This document shows positions 6,941 through 15,084 of a stretch of DNA of 20,724 bases, piece after piece. The notes under the pieces are model-generated. The model saw only the letters and a program-made list of their open reading frames with translations, was not told the origin of the DNA and did not search any database. Source of the stretch: JAGMES01 sp023128035 (lineage in GTDB: Bacteria > Bacillota > Halanaerobiia > DY22613); the NCBI GenBank assembly GCA_030627905.1, contig DAOVRZ010000102.1, forward strand, positions 1 through 20,724, in the 5' to 3' direction. A program made the position numbers and the translations under genes. Numbering within the stretch: position 1 is the stretch's first letter; the number at the start of each line of letters is the position of its first letter.

Positions 6941-7336
6941 TTAGACACGGCGACGCTTAGGAGGCCGACATGCATTATGAGGTATTGGAGTAACATCTTT
7001 AATCAAACTTACCTCTATACCAGCAGCTTGCAGAGACCGGATGGCAGACTCTCTACCAGCACCAGGACCCTTTACATAAACTTCAACTTCTCTTAAACCA
7101 TGCTCCATAGCAGCTTTTGCTGCAGTTTCAGCAGCCAATTGAGCCGCAAAAGGAGTACTCTTACGTGAACCCTTATAACCTACATTACCACCACTTGACC
7201 AAGATAATACACTTCCGTTCATATCAGTTAAAGTAATGATGGTGTTGTTAAAGGTTGAGCGAATGTGTGCTTGCCCTCTATCAACATTCTTTTTAACTTT
7301 TTTCTTCTTACGGATTCTACGCTTAGCTTTTGCCAT
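6941..7336 (-). CDS. rpsK: 30S ribosomal protein S11
   Basis: S11 (uS11) forms part of the 30S platform, at the mRNA exit channel. The 131-residue product has family length and ends in the conserved HNACRPPKRRRV. The GQAHIRSTFNNTIITLTD block and the GPGAGRESAIRSL block are present. The N-terminus is strongly basic (AKAKRRIRKKKKVKK). It follows rpsM by 28 bases with a GGAGGGACG site before the ATG. No anomaly seen. Confidence 0.98.
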   Translation of the reverse strand: MAKAKRRIRKKKKVKKNVDRGQAHIRSTFNNTIITLTDMNGSVLSWSSGGNVGYKGSRKSTPFAAQLAAETAAKAAMEHGLREVEVYVKGPGAGRESAIRSLQAAGIEVSLIKDVTPIPHNACRPPKRRRV

Positions 7337-7364
7337 CTTTCGTCCCTCCTTTACAATAATTTAG

Positions 7365-7727
7365 TTATCTTTTCTTACCAACAGTACGTTTGGGACCTTT
7401 ACGGGTACGAGCATTAGTTTTGGTTTTTTGACCACGTACAGGAAGGCCTCTACGATGTCTATAACCACGGTAGGAACCAATATCCATTAAACGTTTAATA
7501 TTGGCCCGAACTTCACGACGGAGTTCACCCTCTACATTATAGTTACCAATTTCCGTTCTGAGAAGTGAAACTTCTTCCTCAGTCAAATCCCGTACACGAG
7601 TATCTGGATTAACTCCAGCACCCTCAAGAATCTTTTGGGAAGTTGGTAAACCAATTCCATAAATATAAGTTAGACCAATCTCAATTCGCTTATCGCGAGG
7701 AAGATCGACACCTTCAATTCTTGCCAT
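7365..7727 (-). CDS. rpsM: 30S ribosomal protein S13
   Basis: S13 (uS13) lies in the 30S head and contacts the 50S subunit and P-site tRNA. The 120 residues begin MARIEGVDLPRDKRIEIGL and contain the helix-two-turn-helix region, with the basic RGYRHRRGLPVRGQ and TRKGPKR segments at the C-terminus. These are hallmark features. An AGGAGGTG site precedes the ATG. It follows rpmJ by 23 bases, the standard infA-rpmJ-rpsM-rpsK order. Confidence 0.98.
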   Translation of the reverse strand: MARIEGVDLPRDKRIEIGLTYIYGIGLPTSQKILEGAGVNPDTRVRDLTEEEVSLLRTEIGNYNVEGELRREVRANIKRLMDIGSYRGYRHRRGLPVRGQKTKTNARTRKGPKRTVGKKR

Positions 7728-7750
7728 GCTCTAGTCACACCTCCTAATGA

Positions 7751-7864
7751 TTATCCTTGACGCTGTTTATGTTTAGGATTCTCACAGATTACCCGAACCC
7801 GACCTTTTCTTTTAATAATTTTACACTTTTCACACATCGGTTTAACAGATGCTTTTACCTTCAC
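7751..7864 (-). CDS. rpmJ: 50S ribosomal protein L36, zinc-binding form
   Basis: This small gene encodes 37 residues starting at a GTG codon and ending KHKQRQG. L36 (bL36) is a tiny 50S protein that helps organise 23S rRNA. The zinc ligands C11, C14, C27 and H32 are all present (MCEKCK, ICENPKHK), so this is the zinc-binding form. GAGGAGGG lies about 5-8 bases before the start. It sits between infA (26 bases upstream) and rpsM, its usual place. The length and motif make the call secure despite its size. Confidence 0.97.
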   Translation of the reverse strand: MKVKASVKPMCEKCKIIKRKGRVRVICENPKHKQRQG

Positions 7865-7890
7865 TGTGAACCCTCCTCACATGCTAAACA

Positions 7891-8109
7891 TTATTTGTGG
7901 CGATAAGTGATTCTCCCACGTGTAAGATCATAGGGCGATAATTCGACAGTTACTTTGTCTCCAGGTAAGATCCGAATAAAGTTCATTCTCATCTTGCCTG
8001 AAACATGTGCTAAAACTTTATGACCATTCTCCAACTCAACGCGAAACATTGCGTTTGGTAACGGTTCAATCACAGTACCTTCAACTTCAATAGAATCACC
8101 TTTGGCCAT
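7891..8109 (-). CDS. infA: Translation initiation factor IF-1
   Basis: IF-1 binds the 30S A site during initiation. I choose the ATG at 8107-8109, giving 72 residues (MAKGDSIEVEGTVIE...), the normal length. AAGGAGG lies 12 bases before it. An in-frame ATG at 8145 would add 12 residues, lacks a ribosome binding site and would overlap the preceding gene. The single S1-like OB fold fills the protein, with HVSGKMRMNFIRILPGD and the ending LTRGRITYRHK. The gene starts 7 bases after the KOW protein stop. Confidence 0.97.
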   Translation of the reverse strand: MAKGDSIEVEGTVIEPLPNAMFRVELENGHKVLAHVSGKMRMNFIRILPGDKVTVELSPYDLTRGRITYRHK

Positions 8110-8116
8110 GCGGTCT

Positions 8117-8413
8117 TTAAACCTCCTTACGAGGATTTCCCTCACTTAATGTCTCTTTCAAAGCAAGTCTTACCTGTTCATTGGTAATACGCTGCCCTAA
8201 CTTAAGTTTTTCAATAATCGACGTAACAATTTTTTTGTGAAAAATCAAATGTCTGCTATTCTTGACTTTAGGTTTTTCAACACGACGTAAATCTCCGTCT
8301 ACAACTCTTACCTTAAAATCATTAATTACGTCGAATACAACAAAATATCGTCCTTTATCCCGACCAGCGCAGGAAGATACCAATTGGCCTGGCTGGAATT
8401 CGTTAGAATCCAT
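8117..8413 (-). CDS. KOW-domain RNA-binding protein (L14e-like)
   Basis: A 98-residue protein with one KOW-type module at about residues 7-37 (GQLVSSCAGRDKGRYFVV...). A lysine-rich stretch (EKPKVKNSRHL, 46-56) and a short helical tail (about 62-95) follow. It resembles the L14e/L6e/L27e-related proteins often found between map and infA in Clostridia. Their exact role is not established to my knowledge. Binding to rRNA or the ribosome is inferred from the fold and context. It has its own apparent promoter just upstream and a GAGGTG site. Confidence 0.85.
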   Translation of the reverse strand: MDSNEFQPGQLVSSCAGRDKGRYFVVFDVINDFKVRVVDGDLRRVEKPKVKNSRHLIFHKKIVTSIIEKLKLGQRITNEQVRLALKETLSEGNPRKEV

Positions 8414-8435
8414 AAAATAATCACCTCAATTAATT

Positions 8436-8444
8436 ATTATATCA
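8436..8444 (-). promoter_or_regulatory. Candidate internal extended -10 promoter before KOW gene
   Basis: Within the 55-base map-KOW gap, the minus strand reads TGATATAAT (8444-8436), a perfect -10 hexamer with the TGn extension. There is no good -35 at 16-18 bases. A TGACA at the wrong distance (8 bases) does not count. An extended -10 can work without a -35. The start would be near 8429, 15 bases before the KOW ATG, so it could drive KOW-infA-rpmJ and the alpha genes independently. Confidence 0.5.
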
Positions 8445-8468
8445 TATACTGTCAGAGATATACATTCA

Positions 8469-9215
8469 TTAGAGGCGAGTTAAAATTAATGGCTCTCTAT
8501 CAGTTATTACAATGGTATCTTCATAGTGAGCAGAAAAAGATCCATCAGCAGTAACAACAGTCCAACGATCTCCCAACACTTTTACCTCATGACCTCCAGC
8601 ATTGATCATAGGTTCAATTGCTAGACACATACCTTTTTTTAAGCGAGGGCCTCGACCTGGTTGACCGTAATTTGGTACCTGTGGTGCTTCATGCATGCTG
8701 CGACCAATTCCGTGTCCAACATACTCTAACACCACAGAAAAATCATGAGATTCAACATAATTTTGAATAGCATGGGATATATCGGTTAATCGATTACCCG
8801 CTAATGCTTTGGCAATCCCTTGATTCAAGCTTTCCCTAGTTACCTCGATAAGTTTTTGTGCCGAAGCACTTACTTTTCCAACTGGCCATGTCCTTGCAGC
8901 ATCGCCATAATAACCATTTTTATAAGCTCCAATATCTAAACCGATAATATCTCCCTCTTCCAATTTACGATCACTAGGAATCCCGTGAACAACTTGCTCA
9001 TTAATGGATGCGCAGACTGTTGCAGGAAAACCTTGATAGCCTTTAAAAGCAGGCTTTGCACTCTGTCTTAAGATATATTCTTCAGCAATCCGATCTATTT
9101 CAGCAGTGGTAATGCCAGGTTTGATCACTTCTGCCAACAGTTCATGAGTTTCTGCCACAATTCGGTTGGCTTCTCTCATCAAGTTAATTTCTCGATCAGA
9201 TTTAATGATGATCAT
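8469..9215 (-). CDS. map: Type I methionine aminopeptidase
   Basis: Map removes the initiator methionine from nascent proteins in the cytosol. The 248 residues contain the full two-metal site: D94 (GLDIGAY), D105 (GDAARTW), H168 (GHGIG), E201 (AIEPM) and E232 (YEDT), plus the substrate-contacting H78 in VVHGIP. There is no N-terminal zinc-finger extension, so it is the simple bacterial class. It begins 2 bases after the adk stop, which suggests coupled translation. Confidence 0.98.
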   Translation of the reverse strand: MIIIKSDREINLMREANRIVAETHELLAEVIKPGITTAEIDRIAEEYILRQSAKPAFKGYQGFPATVCASINEQVVHGIPSDRKLEEGDIIGLDIGAYKNGYYGDAARTWPVGKVSASAQKLIEVTRESLNQGIAKALAGNRLTDISHAIQNYVESHDFSVVLEYVGHGIGRSMHEAPQVPNYGQPGRGPRLKKGMCLAIEPMINAGGHEVKVLGDRWTVVTADGSFSAHYEDTIVITDREPLILTRL

Positions 9216-9217
9216 CT

Positions 9218-9865
9218 TTAGTTGCCCTCAATCACTTGACATATTCTAGTGAATACTTCTTCAAACTCGCCAATACCATCCACTTCTTTTAAAAGGTTTG
9301 CCTTAGTATAATATTCCTTTAAAACCTGTGTCTTTTCACGATTTACTTCAAGACGATTCTTGATCGTTTCTTCCCGATCATCTTCCCTTTGAATTAGCTT
9401 TTCGCCACATTCATCACAGATACCCTCTTTTTGGGGCGGATTATACATTATGTGGAATGTAGCACCACAATTTTTGCAAACCCGCCTACCAGATAATCTT
9501 TTTAGTAATTCATCTTCAGGAACTTGAATACTAATAACTCCGTTAAGAGTTATATTCAAGTCATTTAAAATCTCATCTAATGCTTCAGCCTGAGGGATAG
9601 TGCGGGGAAAACCGTCTAACAAAAACCCTTTTTTACAGTCATCTTCTTGAAGACGTTCGCGTACAATACCAATTGTAACTTCATCTGAAACCAATTCGCC
9701 ACGATCCATATATTTTTTGGCTTCAAGACCAAGAGGAGTTTCATTTTTCAAAGCAGAACGAAACATATCCCCAGTAGAGATATGTGGTATCTGATATTTT
9801 AAAACCAGATTTACTGCTTGAGTTCCTTTACCTGCTCCAGGGAGACCGACTAGGATATAATGCAT
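9218..9865 (-). CDS. adk: Adenylate kinase, zinc-binding lid form
   Basis: Adenylate kinase interconverts ATP + AMP and 2 ADP. The 215-residue long form has the P-loop GLPGAGKGT (7-15) and DGFPRT (84-89). The LID carries four cysteines (C130, C133, C150, C153), the structural zinc site common in Gram-positives. It follows secY by 24 bases and precedes map by 2 bases, the standard secY-adk-map order. Confidence 0.98.
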   Translation of the reverse strand: MHYILVGLPGAGKGTQAVNLVLKYQIPHISTGDMFRSALKNETPLGLEAKKYMDRGELVSDEVTIGIVRERLQEDDCKKGFLLDGFPRTIPQAEALDEILNDLNITLNGVISIQVPEDELLKRLSGRRVCKNCGATFHIMYNPPQKEGICDECGEKLIQREDDREETIKNRLEVNREKTQVLKEYYTKANLLKEVDGIGEFEEVFTRICQVIEGN

Positions 9866-9889
9866 ACTTCCCCCTCCTTAAGAACTTTT

Positions 9890-11146
9890 TTACTTAAGAA
9901 AACCCTCATAGTGGCGCATCAACAGATAAGATTCAATTTGCTTCATAGTTTCAAGTGCAACACCAGTAATAATCAATAATGAAGTACCACCAAACCTCAT
10001 GCTTATTCCTAATGGACTTAAGGCATATGGAACAAGTGCTATAGCCGCTAAGAAAAGAGCACCTGATAGTGTAAGTCTGGATAATACTTTTTCAAGGTAT
10101 TGACTTGTTGGACGACCAGGACGCAATCCTGGAATGAATCCACCATTTTTCTTCATGGTATCAGCAACTTCCATCGGATTAAAAGTGATTGCTGTATAGA
10201 AATAGGTAAAGAAGATGATTGCTAAAGCGGTTAAAACCAGATACAAAGCAGATCCAGGGCCTAAAGAATCAGCCGCTGTTCTTGCCCAATCCCATGGTAA
10301 AAACCTAAAAACCATTGCTGGAAACATCAAGACAGATGAAGCAAAGATAACAGGAATTACACCAGCCTGATTTACTTTCATCGGAATATGAGTATTTCCA
10401 CCACCATATACTCTACGTCCTACAACACGCTTAGAGTACTGAACAGGAATTCTTCTTTCACCTTGTTGAATATAAATTACTGCACCAATAATCACTGTAG
10501 CCAACACCAAAAATATTAAGAAACTCAAAATTGAGAGACTACCAGCTTTCAATCTTGCAAATGTCTGAATTGTACTAGATGGAAAACTCGATATAATTGA
10601 AGCGAAAATAATAATCGAAATTCCATTTCCAATTCCCTTATCTGTTATCTGCTCACCCAACCACATTAGAAAAGCAGTACCGGCTGTTAGGGTAATTACG
10701 ATGGTAAACATGTTAAAGAAATTTGGATTGATTACAGCACCCACATTACGAATGTAGTAGGCAATACTAAAACCTTGAACTAAAGCCAGGATTACAGTAC
10801 CATAACGGGTATACTGAGCAATCTTTTTACGACCTTCTGGACCAGATTTAGAAAGTTCCTCTAAATGTGGAATAACAACTGTTAATAGTTGCAGAATGAT
10901 AGAAGAAGTAATATATGGTCCAATGGTCATTGCAAAAATAGTGAAATTTTTGAGAGAACCACCAGAAAACATATCAATGAATCCTAGAAGTCCACTATCA
11001 CCTATTAATTTTGAAAAAATGGATACATCAACACCTGGAACGGGAATATGTGCCCCGATCCGGTAAACGGCAATCATTGCCAACAAAAACAATATCTTGC
11101 CTCTTAATTCCTTAACCTTAAACGCATTACCCAATGCCGCAAACAT
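9890..11146 (-). CDS. secY: Preprotein translocase subunit SecY
   Basis: SecY forms the protein-conducting channel of the Sec translocon in the cytoplasmic membrane. The 418-residue protein shows the expected ten hydrophobic segments. The early block GAHIPVPGVD, the central NAGVIPV-type segment (NQAGVIPVIFASS) and the late cytosolic loop GGFIPGLRPGRPTSQYL are intact. The start codon lies 1 base after the rplO stop, so translation is likely coupled. The gene is in its classical spc position. Confidence 0.98.
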   Translation of the reverse strand: MFAALGNAFKVKELRGKILFLLAMIAVYRIGAHIPVPGVDVSIFSKLIGDSGLLGFIDMFSGGSLKNFTIFAMTIGPYITSSIILQLLTVVIPHLEELSKSGPEGRKKIAQYTRYGTVILALVQGFSIAYYIRNVGAVINPNFFNMFTIVITLTAGTAFLMWLGEQITDKGIGNGISIIIFASIISSFPSSTIQTFARLKAGSLSILSFLIFLVLATVIIGAVIYIQQGERRIPVQYSKRVVGRRVYGGGNTHIPMKVNQAGVIPVIFASSVLMFPAMVFRFLPWDWARTAADSLGPGSALYLVLTALAIIFFTYFYTAITFNPMEVADTMKKNGGFIPGLRPGRPTSQYLEKVLSRLTLSGALFLAAIALVPYALSPLGISMRFGGTSLLIITGVALETMKQIESYLLMRHYEGFLK

Positions 11147-11147
11147 A

Positions 11148-11582
11148 TTATATCACCTCTGTCTTTCCGCCAGCTCCTTCTATCTTCTCAATAGCAGACT
11201 TACTAAACCGATGAGCTTTAACATTTATTGGCCGATTTAGCTCACCAGAGCCGAGAATTTTCACTCCATCAAGAAGTTTATCAATTACACCCGTCTCCAA
11301 TAACAGTTCAGGAGTCACTTCGGCGCCAGCATCAAAACGATTTAATGATCTAATATTTACTTCAGCATATTTTGTTGCCCACTTGTTATTGAAACCACGT
11401 TTAGGCAATCTCCGGAATAATGGAGTTTGACCTCCTTCAAAACCTGGACGAACTCCACCACCAGAACGGGACTTTTGACCATTGGCACCTCTACCGGAAG
11501 TATAGCCACGCTTGCCGCCACGACCTACACGTTTACGATCTTTTCTGGCACCATCTGCTGGTTTAATATCATGAAGTCTCAT
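11148..11582 (-). CDS. rplO: 50S ribosomal protein L15
   Basis: L15 (uL15) is a late-assembling 50S protein. The 144 residues begin MRLHDIKPADGARKDRKRVG and contain the glycine/arginine-rich extension GRGGKRGYTSGRGANGQKSRSGGGVRPGFEGGQTP in two parts, then the globular domain ending GGKTEVI. It follows rpsE by only 32 bases, where most Firmicutes have rpmD in between. An AGGAGGTG site precedes the ATG. Confidence 0.98.
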   Translation of the reverse strand: MRLHDIKPADGARKDRKRVGRGGKRGYTSGRGANGQKSRSGGGVRPGFEGGQTPLFRRLPKRGFNNKWATKYAEVNIRSLNRFDAGAEVTPELLLETGVIDKLLDGVKILGSGELNRPINVKAHRFSKSAIEKIEGAGGKTEVI

Positions 11583-11614
11583 CCTTACACCTCCTTAACT
11601 GCGAAATGGTTTTT

Positions 11615-12115
11615 TTAACCTAACAGTTCTTCGACAGTTTTACCTCTTAATTCAGCAAACTCTTCAGCTAATTTAAGCTCATCTAAGCCTTGAATAGTTG
11701 CTTTAACCATATTTAATGGGTTAGAAGAACCTAAAGATTTAGTTAAAATATCACGCACACCTACAAGTTCTAAAACGGCACGAACAGGACCACCAGCGAT
11801 AACCCCAGTACCTTCAGCAGCTGGTTTTAGTAATACACTTCCAGCGCCATATTGTCCAGTAATCACGTGTGGAATAGTTGTTCCTACTAAAGAACAGCTG
11901 ATCAAATTTTTCTTAGCATCCTCTACACCCTTACGGATTGCTTCAGGAACCTCATTAGCTTTACCAAGTCCAACACCAACGTGACCGTTGCCATCGCCAA
12001 CAACGATGAGAGCACTAAAGCTAAATCTACGACCACCTTTAACAACTTTTGCAACACGATTTATATTTACGACTCGTTCAGTCAATTCAAATTCGTTAGG
12101 GTCGAGCAGTTTCAT
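11615..12115 (-). CDS. rpsE: 30S ribosomal protein S5
   Basis: S5 (uS5) lies at the mRNA entry of the 30S subunit and helps decoding fidelity. The 166 residues contain the S5 dsRNA-binding domain (ELTERVVNINRVAKVVKGGRR, here split by the conserved VNINRV core) and the C-terminal GSSNPLNMVKATIQGL block. The GVGLGKANEVPEAI segment is present. It follows rplR by 18 bases with an AGGGAGGGA site. No separate L30 gene follows it. Confidence 0.98.
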   Translation of the reverse strand: MKLLDPNEFELTERVVNINRVAKVVKGGRRFSFSALIVVGDGNGHVGVGLGKANEVPEAIRKGVEDAKKNLISCSLVGTTIPHVITGQYGAGSVLLKPAAEGTGVIAGGPVRAVLELVGVRDILTKSLGSSNPLNMVKATIQGLDELKLAEEFAELRGKTVEELLG

Positions 12116-12133
12116 CCATTTCCCTCCCTCTTG

Positions 12134-12490
12134 TTAAAACTTCAGACCCTTCTTACGGGCAGCATCAGCTAAAGCTTTTACGCGACCATGATAGAGAAAA
12201 CCACCACGATCAAATACAACTTTTTCAACTCCTTCGGCTAAACAACGCTCTGCAACCATTTCACCAACAGCTTTTGCAGCTTCAATGTTACCACCATAAT
12301 TAAGTTCATCACGCAACTTTGGATCCAGAGTTGAAGCAGCGACTAAAGTAACACGATTTACATCGTCAATCACTTGAGCATATATATGCTTTGAGCTACG
12401 ATATACACATAAACGTGGACAATCTTGAGTACCAAAAATCTTTTTACGTACTCTTAGATGTCGTCTATTCCGTGCGGAACGCTTATCCAC
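12134..12490 (-). CDS. rplR: 50S ribosomal protein L18
   Basis: L18 (uL18) carries 5S rRNA into the central protuberance of the 50S subunit. The 118-residue product starts at a GTG codon (12488-12490) with AGGAGTGA about 6-8 bases before it. The RLCVYRSSKHIYAQVIDD block and the FDRGGFLYHGRVKALADAAR block match the family. It follows rplF by 40 bases and precedes rpsE. Confidence 0.97.
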   Translation of the reverse strand: MDKRSARNRRHLRVRKKIFGTQDCPRLCVYRSSKHIYAQVIDDVNRVTLVAASTLDPKLRDELNYGGNIEAAKAVGEMVAERCLAEGVEKVVFDRGGFLYHGRVKALADAARKKGLKF

Positions 12491-12530
12491 TTTTCGTCAC
12501 TCCTTTCCTATACATTGGCAATTTGACCTA

Positions 12531-13073
12531 TTAACCGGTCTTACCAACCTTACGGCGAATAACTTCATCAACATATTTAATACCTTTACCTTTATATGGC
12601 TCAGGTGGACGTATCGCACGAATTTCAGCAGCAGTTTGACCTACTAACTGTTTATCAATTCCACGAACAGTAATAATAGTGTTCTTGTTCTTTTTATCCA
12701 CTTCAAATTCGATTCCTAAGGCTGGATCTTTCACAACTGGATGGGAGAACCCAATCTCTATATCCAAACTTTTGCCCTTCAGGTTAGCACGATAACCTAC
12801 ACCAACCATCTCTAATTTCTTTTCAAATCCCTTGGTTACACCTTCAACCATGTTAGCCAACAGTGAACGAGTTAAACCATGAAGAGCTTTGTCTGTCTTT
12901 TGATCAGATGATCTTTTTACGATTATTTCCTGGTTCTCAATAGAGACTTCCATTCTGGGACTAACATCCTGCTTTAACTCCCCTTTAGGACCCTTAATTG
13001 TTATGAGAGAACCGTCGATTTTAACTTCGACACTTCCTGGAAACGGTATAGGTTTAAGCCCTATTCTGGACAT
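12531..13073 (-). CDS. rplF: 50S ribosomal protein L6
   Basis: L6 (uL6) lies near the factor-binding site at the base of the L7/L12 stalk. I choose the ATG at 13071-13073 (180 residues, MSRIGLKPIP...) because GGAGG sits 8 bases before it. An in-frame upstream ATG adds 5 residues with no better site. The two repeated L6 domains cover about 11-82 and 90-164. The C-terminal signature PEPYKGKGIKYVDE is intact. Confidence 0.97.
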   Translation of the reverse strand: MSRIGLKPIPFPGSVEVKIDGSLITIKGPKGELKQDVSPRMEVSIENQEIIVKRSSDQKTDKALHGLTRSLLANMVEGVTKGFEKKLEMVGVGYRANLKGKSLDIEIGFSHPVVKDPALGIEFEVDKKNKNTIITVRGIDKQLVGQTAAEIRAIRPPEPYKGKGIKYVDEVIRRKVGKTG

Positions 13074-13118
13074 CTCATACACCTCCATTTACCTAAGAAT
13101 ACTTCCCACAAAATTATA

Positions 13119-13517
13119 TTACCAAACATAACAGAGAACTTCGCCACCAACTTGGGTAGCTCGTGCTTGTTTATCGGTCATAATCCCTTTGGAAGTAGTA
13201 AGAATAGCTATTCCTAAACCACCTAATACTTTGGGGATTTCGTCTTTTTTTGCATAAACCCGCAAACCTGGCTTACTTATCCGTTTTAAGCCCGAAATAA
13301 CTCTTCTACCGTCTTTATTATACTTTAAATATAGACGTAAAGTTCCCTGAGGGCCCTCTGCGATCCGTTGATAATCCTTAATGAATCCTTCTTCTTTTAG
13401 AATTGTTGCAACCTCTTCCTTAATTCTTGAAGCAGGAAGATCCACATTTCCCTTTTGAACCATGTTTGCATTTCGGATTCTAGTAAGCATATCAGCAATA
13501 GGATCTGTCATTGCCAT
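13119..13517 (-). CDS. rpsH: 30S ribosomal protein S8
   Basis: S8 (uS8) binds the central domain of 16S rRNA early in assembly. In E. coli it is also the translational repressor of the spc operon. The 132 residues begin MAMTDPIADMLTRIRNAN, with ATG at 13515-13517 and AGGAGG 9 bases before. A second ATG two codons later is possible but badly spaced. The ILTTSKGIMTDKQA block near the C-terminus is the family hallmark. Confidence 0.98.
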   Translation of the reverse strand: MAMTDPIADMLTRIRNANMVQKGNVDLPASRIKEEVATILKEEGFIKDYQRIAEGPQGTLRLYLKYNKDGRRVISGLKRISKPGLRVYAKKDEIPKVLGGLGIAILTTSKGIMTDKQARATQVGGEVLCYVW

Positions 13518-13545
13518 CTTTGCCGACCTCCTTCCAATTTATAGA

Positions 13546-13731
13546 TTACCAACTGGCCTTTTTCACTCCTGGAATTTGGCCTTTATGAGCTAACTCTCTA
13601 AAACAGACACGGCAAAGTTCGAACTTTCTAATCACGCTACGTGGGCGACCGCATCTTTTACATCTTCTGACTCTTCGAACTTCAAATTTAGGCTCTCGAT
13701 TAGCCTTATTAACCATAGCTTTTTTAGCCAC
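13546..13731 (-). CDS. rpsN: 30S ribosomal protein S14, zinc-binding type
   Basis: S14 (uS14) belongs to the 30S head. This is the short, 61-residue zinc form with C24, C27, C40 and C43 (CKRCGRPRSVIRKFELCRVC) and the ending GVKKASW. That form is typical of Firmicutes and distinguishes it from the roughly 100-residue zinc-free paralog. It lies between rplE and rpsH, its usual place, 28 bases before rpsH. The ribosome binding site GGGGAAAAAAG is less ideal than its neighbours'. Confidence 0.97.
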   Translation of the reverse strand: MAKKAMVNKANREPKFEVRRVRRCKRCGRPRSVIRKFELCRVCFRELAHKGQIPGVKKASW

Positions 13732-13749
13732 TTTTTTCCCCTCCCTTAA

Positions 13750-14289
13750 TTATTTTTTGAAAGGCATTCCCATAAGAACAAGTAGTTCGCGCGCTTCTTC
13801 GTCTGTTTTAGCACTCGTAACAATTACGATATCCATGCCGCGAACTTTATCAATCCTATCCAGGGAAATTTCAGGGAAAACAGTCTGGTTAGTTAAACCA
13901 AGTGAATAATTCCCGCGACCATCAAAAGCTTTCGCAGAAATACCGCGGAAGTCACGAATCCGTGGCATAGCTATACCAACCAATTTATACAAGAAATCAT
14001 ACATTTTTTCACCGCGAAGGGTAACTTTACATCCAACTGGCATCCCCGCTCTGATTTTAAAGTTCGCGACAGATTTCTTTGCTTTGGTTACTACTGGTTT
14101 TTGACCAACAATCATACTCATTTCTTCTACAGCATGATCCAAAACTTTAGGGTCATCTTTTGCTTCACCAACGCCCATGTTAATAATAATTTTTTCTACT
14201 TCGGGCACTTGCATAATATTACTATATTTAAATTTCTCCATCAAAGCAGGAATCACTTCCTTTTGATAGGTCTCCCGCAAAACGGACAT
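13750..14289 (-). CDS. rplE: 50S ribosomal protein L5
   Basis: L5 (uL5) binds 5S rRNA and forms the intersubunit bridge at the central protuberance. The 179 residues show the family blocks EKIIINMGVGEA, GQKPVVTKAKKSVANFK and RDFRGISAKAFDGRGNYSLG in full. The usual length and C-terminus (GMPFKK) are intact. An AAGGAGGTTACTTG leader provides the ribosome binding site. It follows rplX by 21 bases. Confidence 0.98.
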   Translation of the reverse strand: MSVLRETYQKEVIPALMEKFKYSNIMQVPEVEKIIINMGVGEAKDDPKVLDHAVEEMSMIVGQKPVVTKAKKSVANFKIRAGMPVGCKVTLRGEKMYDFLYKLVGIAMPRIRDFRGISAKAFDGRGNYSLGLTNQTVFPEISLDRIDKVRGMDIVIVTSAKTDEEARELLVLMGMPFKK

Positions 14290-14310
14290 TCAAGTAACCT
14301 CCTTTCGCCA

Positions 14311-14640
14311 CTACTTATCAACAACCTCACCACATTTTTGGCAACATCTTACCTTCTTGCCGTCATCAAGGATTTTCTTGATTGTACGGGCAGAGTTGTT
14401 GCAACGTGGGCAAACTAACTGTACATTAGATACATGAATAGGCGCCTCGTTTTCAACAATACCACCTTGAGGAAGTTTTTGTGTAGGTTTAGTATGGCGA
14501 TGAACGATATTCACCCCTTCAACTAACACACGACTCTTTAAAAGATCTACTTTGAGAACTTTTCCATTTTTACCCTTATCTTTTCCAGCGATAACTTCAA
14601 CTGTATCACCTTTTTTTACATGCAATTTAGGAGTAGTCAA
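14311..14640 (-). CDS. rplX: 50S ribosomal protein L24
   Basis: L24 (uL24) initiates 50S assembly and lies near the exit tunnel. The 109-residue product has the N-terminal KOW motif (KGDTVEVIAGKDKGKNGKV, about 10-28). The C-terminal half contains CPRC (77-80) and a CCQKC pair (99-103), a probable zinc ribbon as found in many bacterial L24 proteins. It follows rplN by 39 bases with an AAGGAGGTT site. Confidence 0.97.
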   Translation of the reverse strand: MTTPKLHVKKGDTVEVIAGKDKGKNGKVLKVDLLKSRVLVEGVNIVHRHTKPTQKLPQGGIVENEAPIHVSNVQLVCPRCNNSARTIKKILDDGKKVRCCQKCGEVVDK

Positions 14641-14679
14641 TCTAATAACCTCCTTTCAAACCGATGGATTCATCACATT

Positions 14680-15048
14680 TTATAATACTTCTGGAGCTAG
14701 AGAAATTATCTTCATAAAATCTTTTTCCCGTAATTCACGAGCAACAGGCCCGAAAATCCGAGTACCCCGTGGGTTATTTGAATCGTCAATAATAACCGCA
14801 GCATTATCATCAAAACGAATATAAGAACCATCCGGACGACCATATTCCTTTTTTACTCGTACAACTACAGCCTTGACAACATCACCTTTTTTAACAACAC
14901 CATTTGGAATGGCATCCTTAACACTACAGACAATAATATCACCGATCGATGCATAACGACGCTTAGAACCGCCTAAAACCTTTATACATTGAACAACTTT
15001 AGCTCCACTATTATCGGCAACCTTCAACTTGGCTTGATGTTGGATCAT
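14680..15048 (-). CDS. rplN: 50S ribosomal protein L14
   Basis: L14 (uL14) lies at the subunit interface and is the docking site for the silencing factor RsfS in other bacteria. The 122 residues match the family exactly in length. The blocks KLKVADNSGAKVVQCIKVLG, VVVRVKKEYGRPDGSYIRFDDNAAV and the GTRIFGPVARELRE end are all present. It follows rpsQ by 36 bases with an AAGGAGGGA site. It is the first gene of the classical spc group, though no promoter separates it here. Confidence 0.98.
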   Translation of the reverse strand: MIQHQAKLKVADNSGAKVVQCIKVLGGSKRRYASIGDIIVCSVKDAIPNGVVKKGDVVKAVVVRVKKEYGRPDGSYIRFDDNAAVIIDDSNNPRGTRIFGPVARELREKDFMKIISLAPEVL

Positions 15049-15084
15049 CTCTAATTCCCTCCTTTCTTAAAGCAGGAAATAATG

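Noticed and set aside
8110..8145. Longer N-terminus for IF-1
   Set aside because: It would add 12 residues not found in the family, overlap the KOW gene and lack a ribosome binding site. The ATG at 8109 has one.
8436..8455. TGACA as the -35 partner of the KOW promoter
   Set aside because: It stands only 8 bases from the -10 box, far too close for sigma-A. Only the extended -10 reading is kept.
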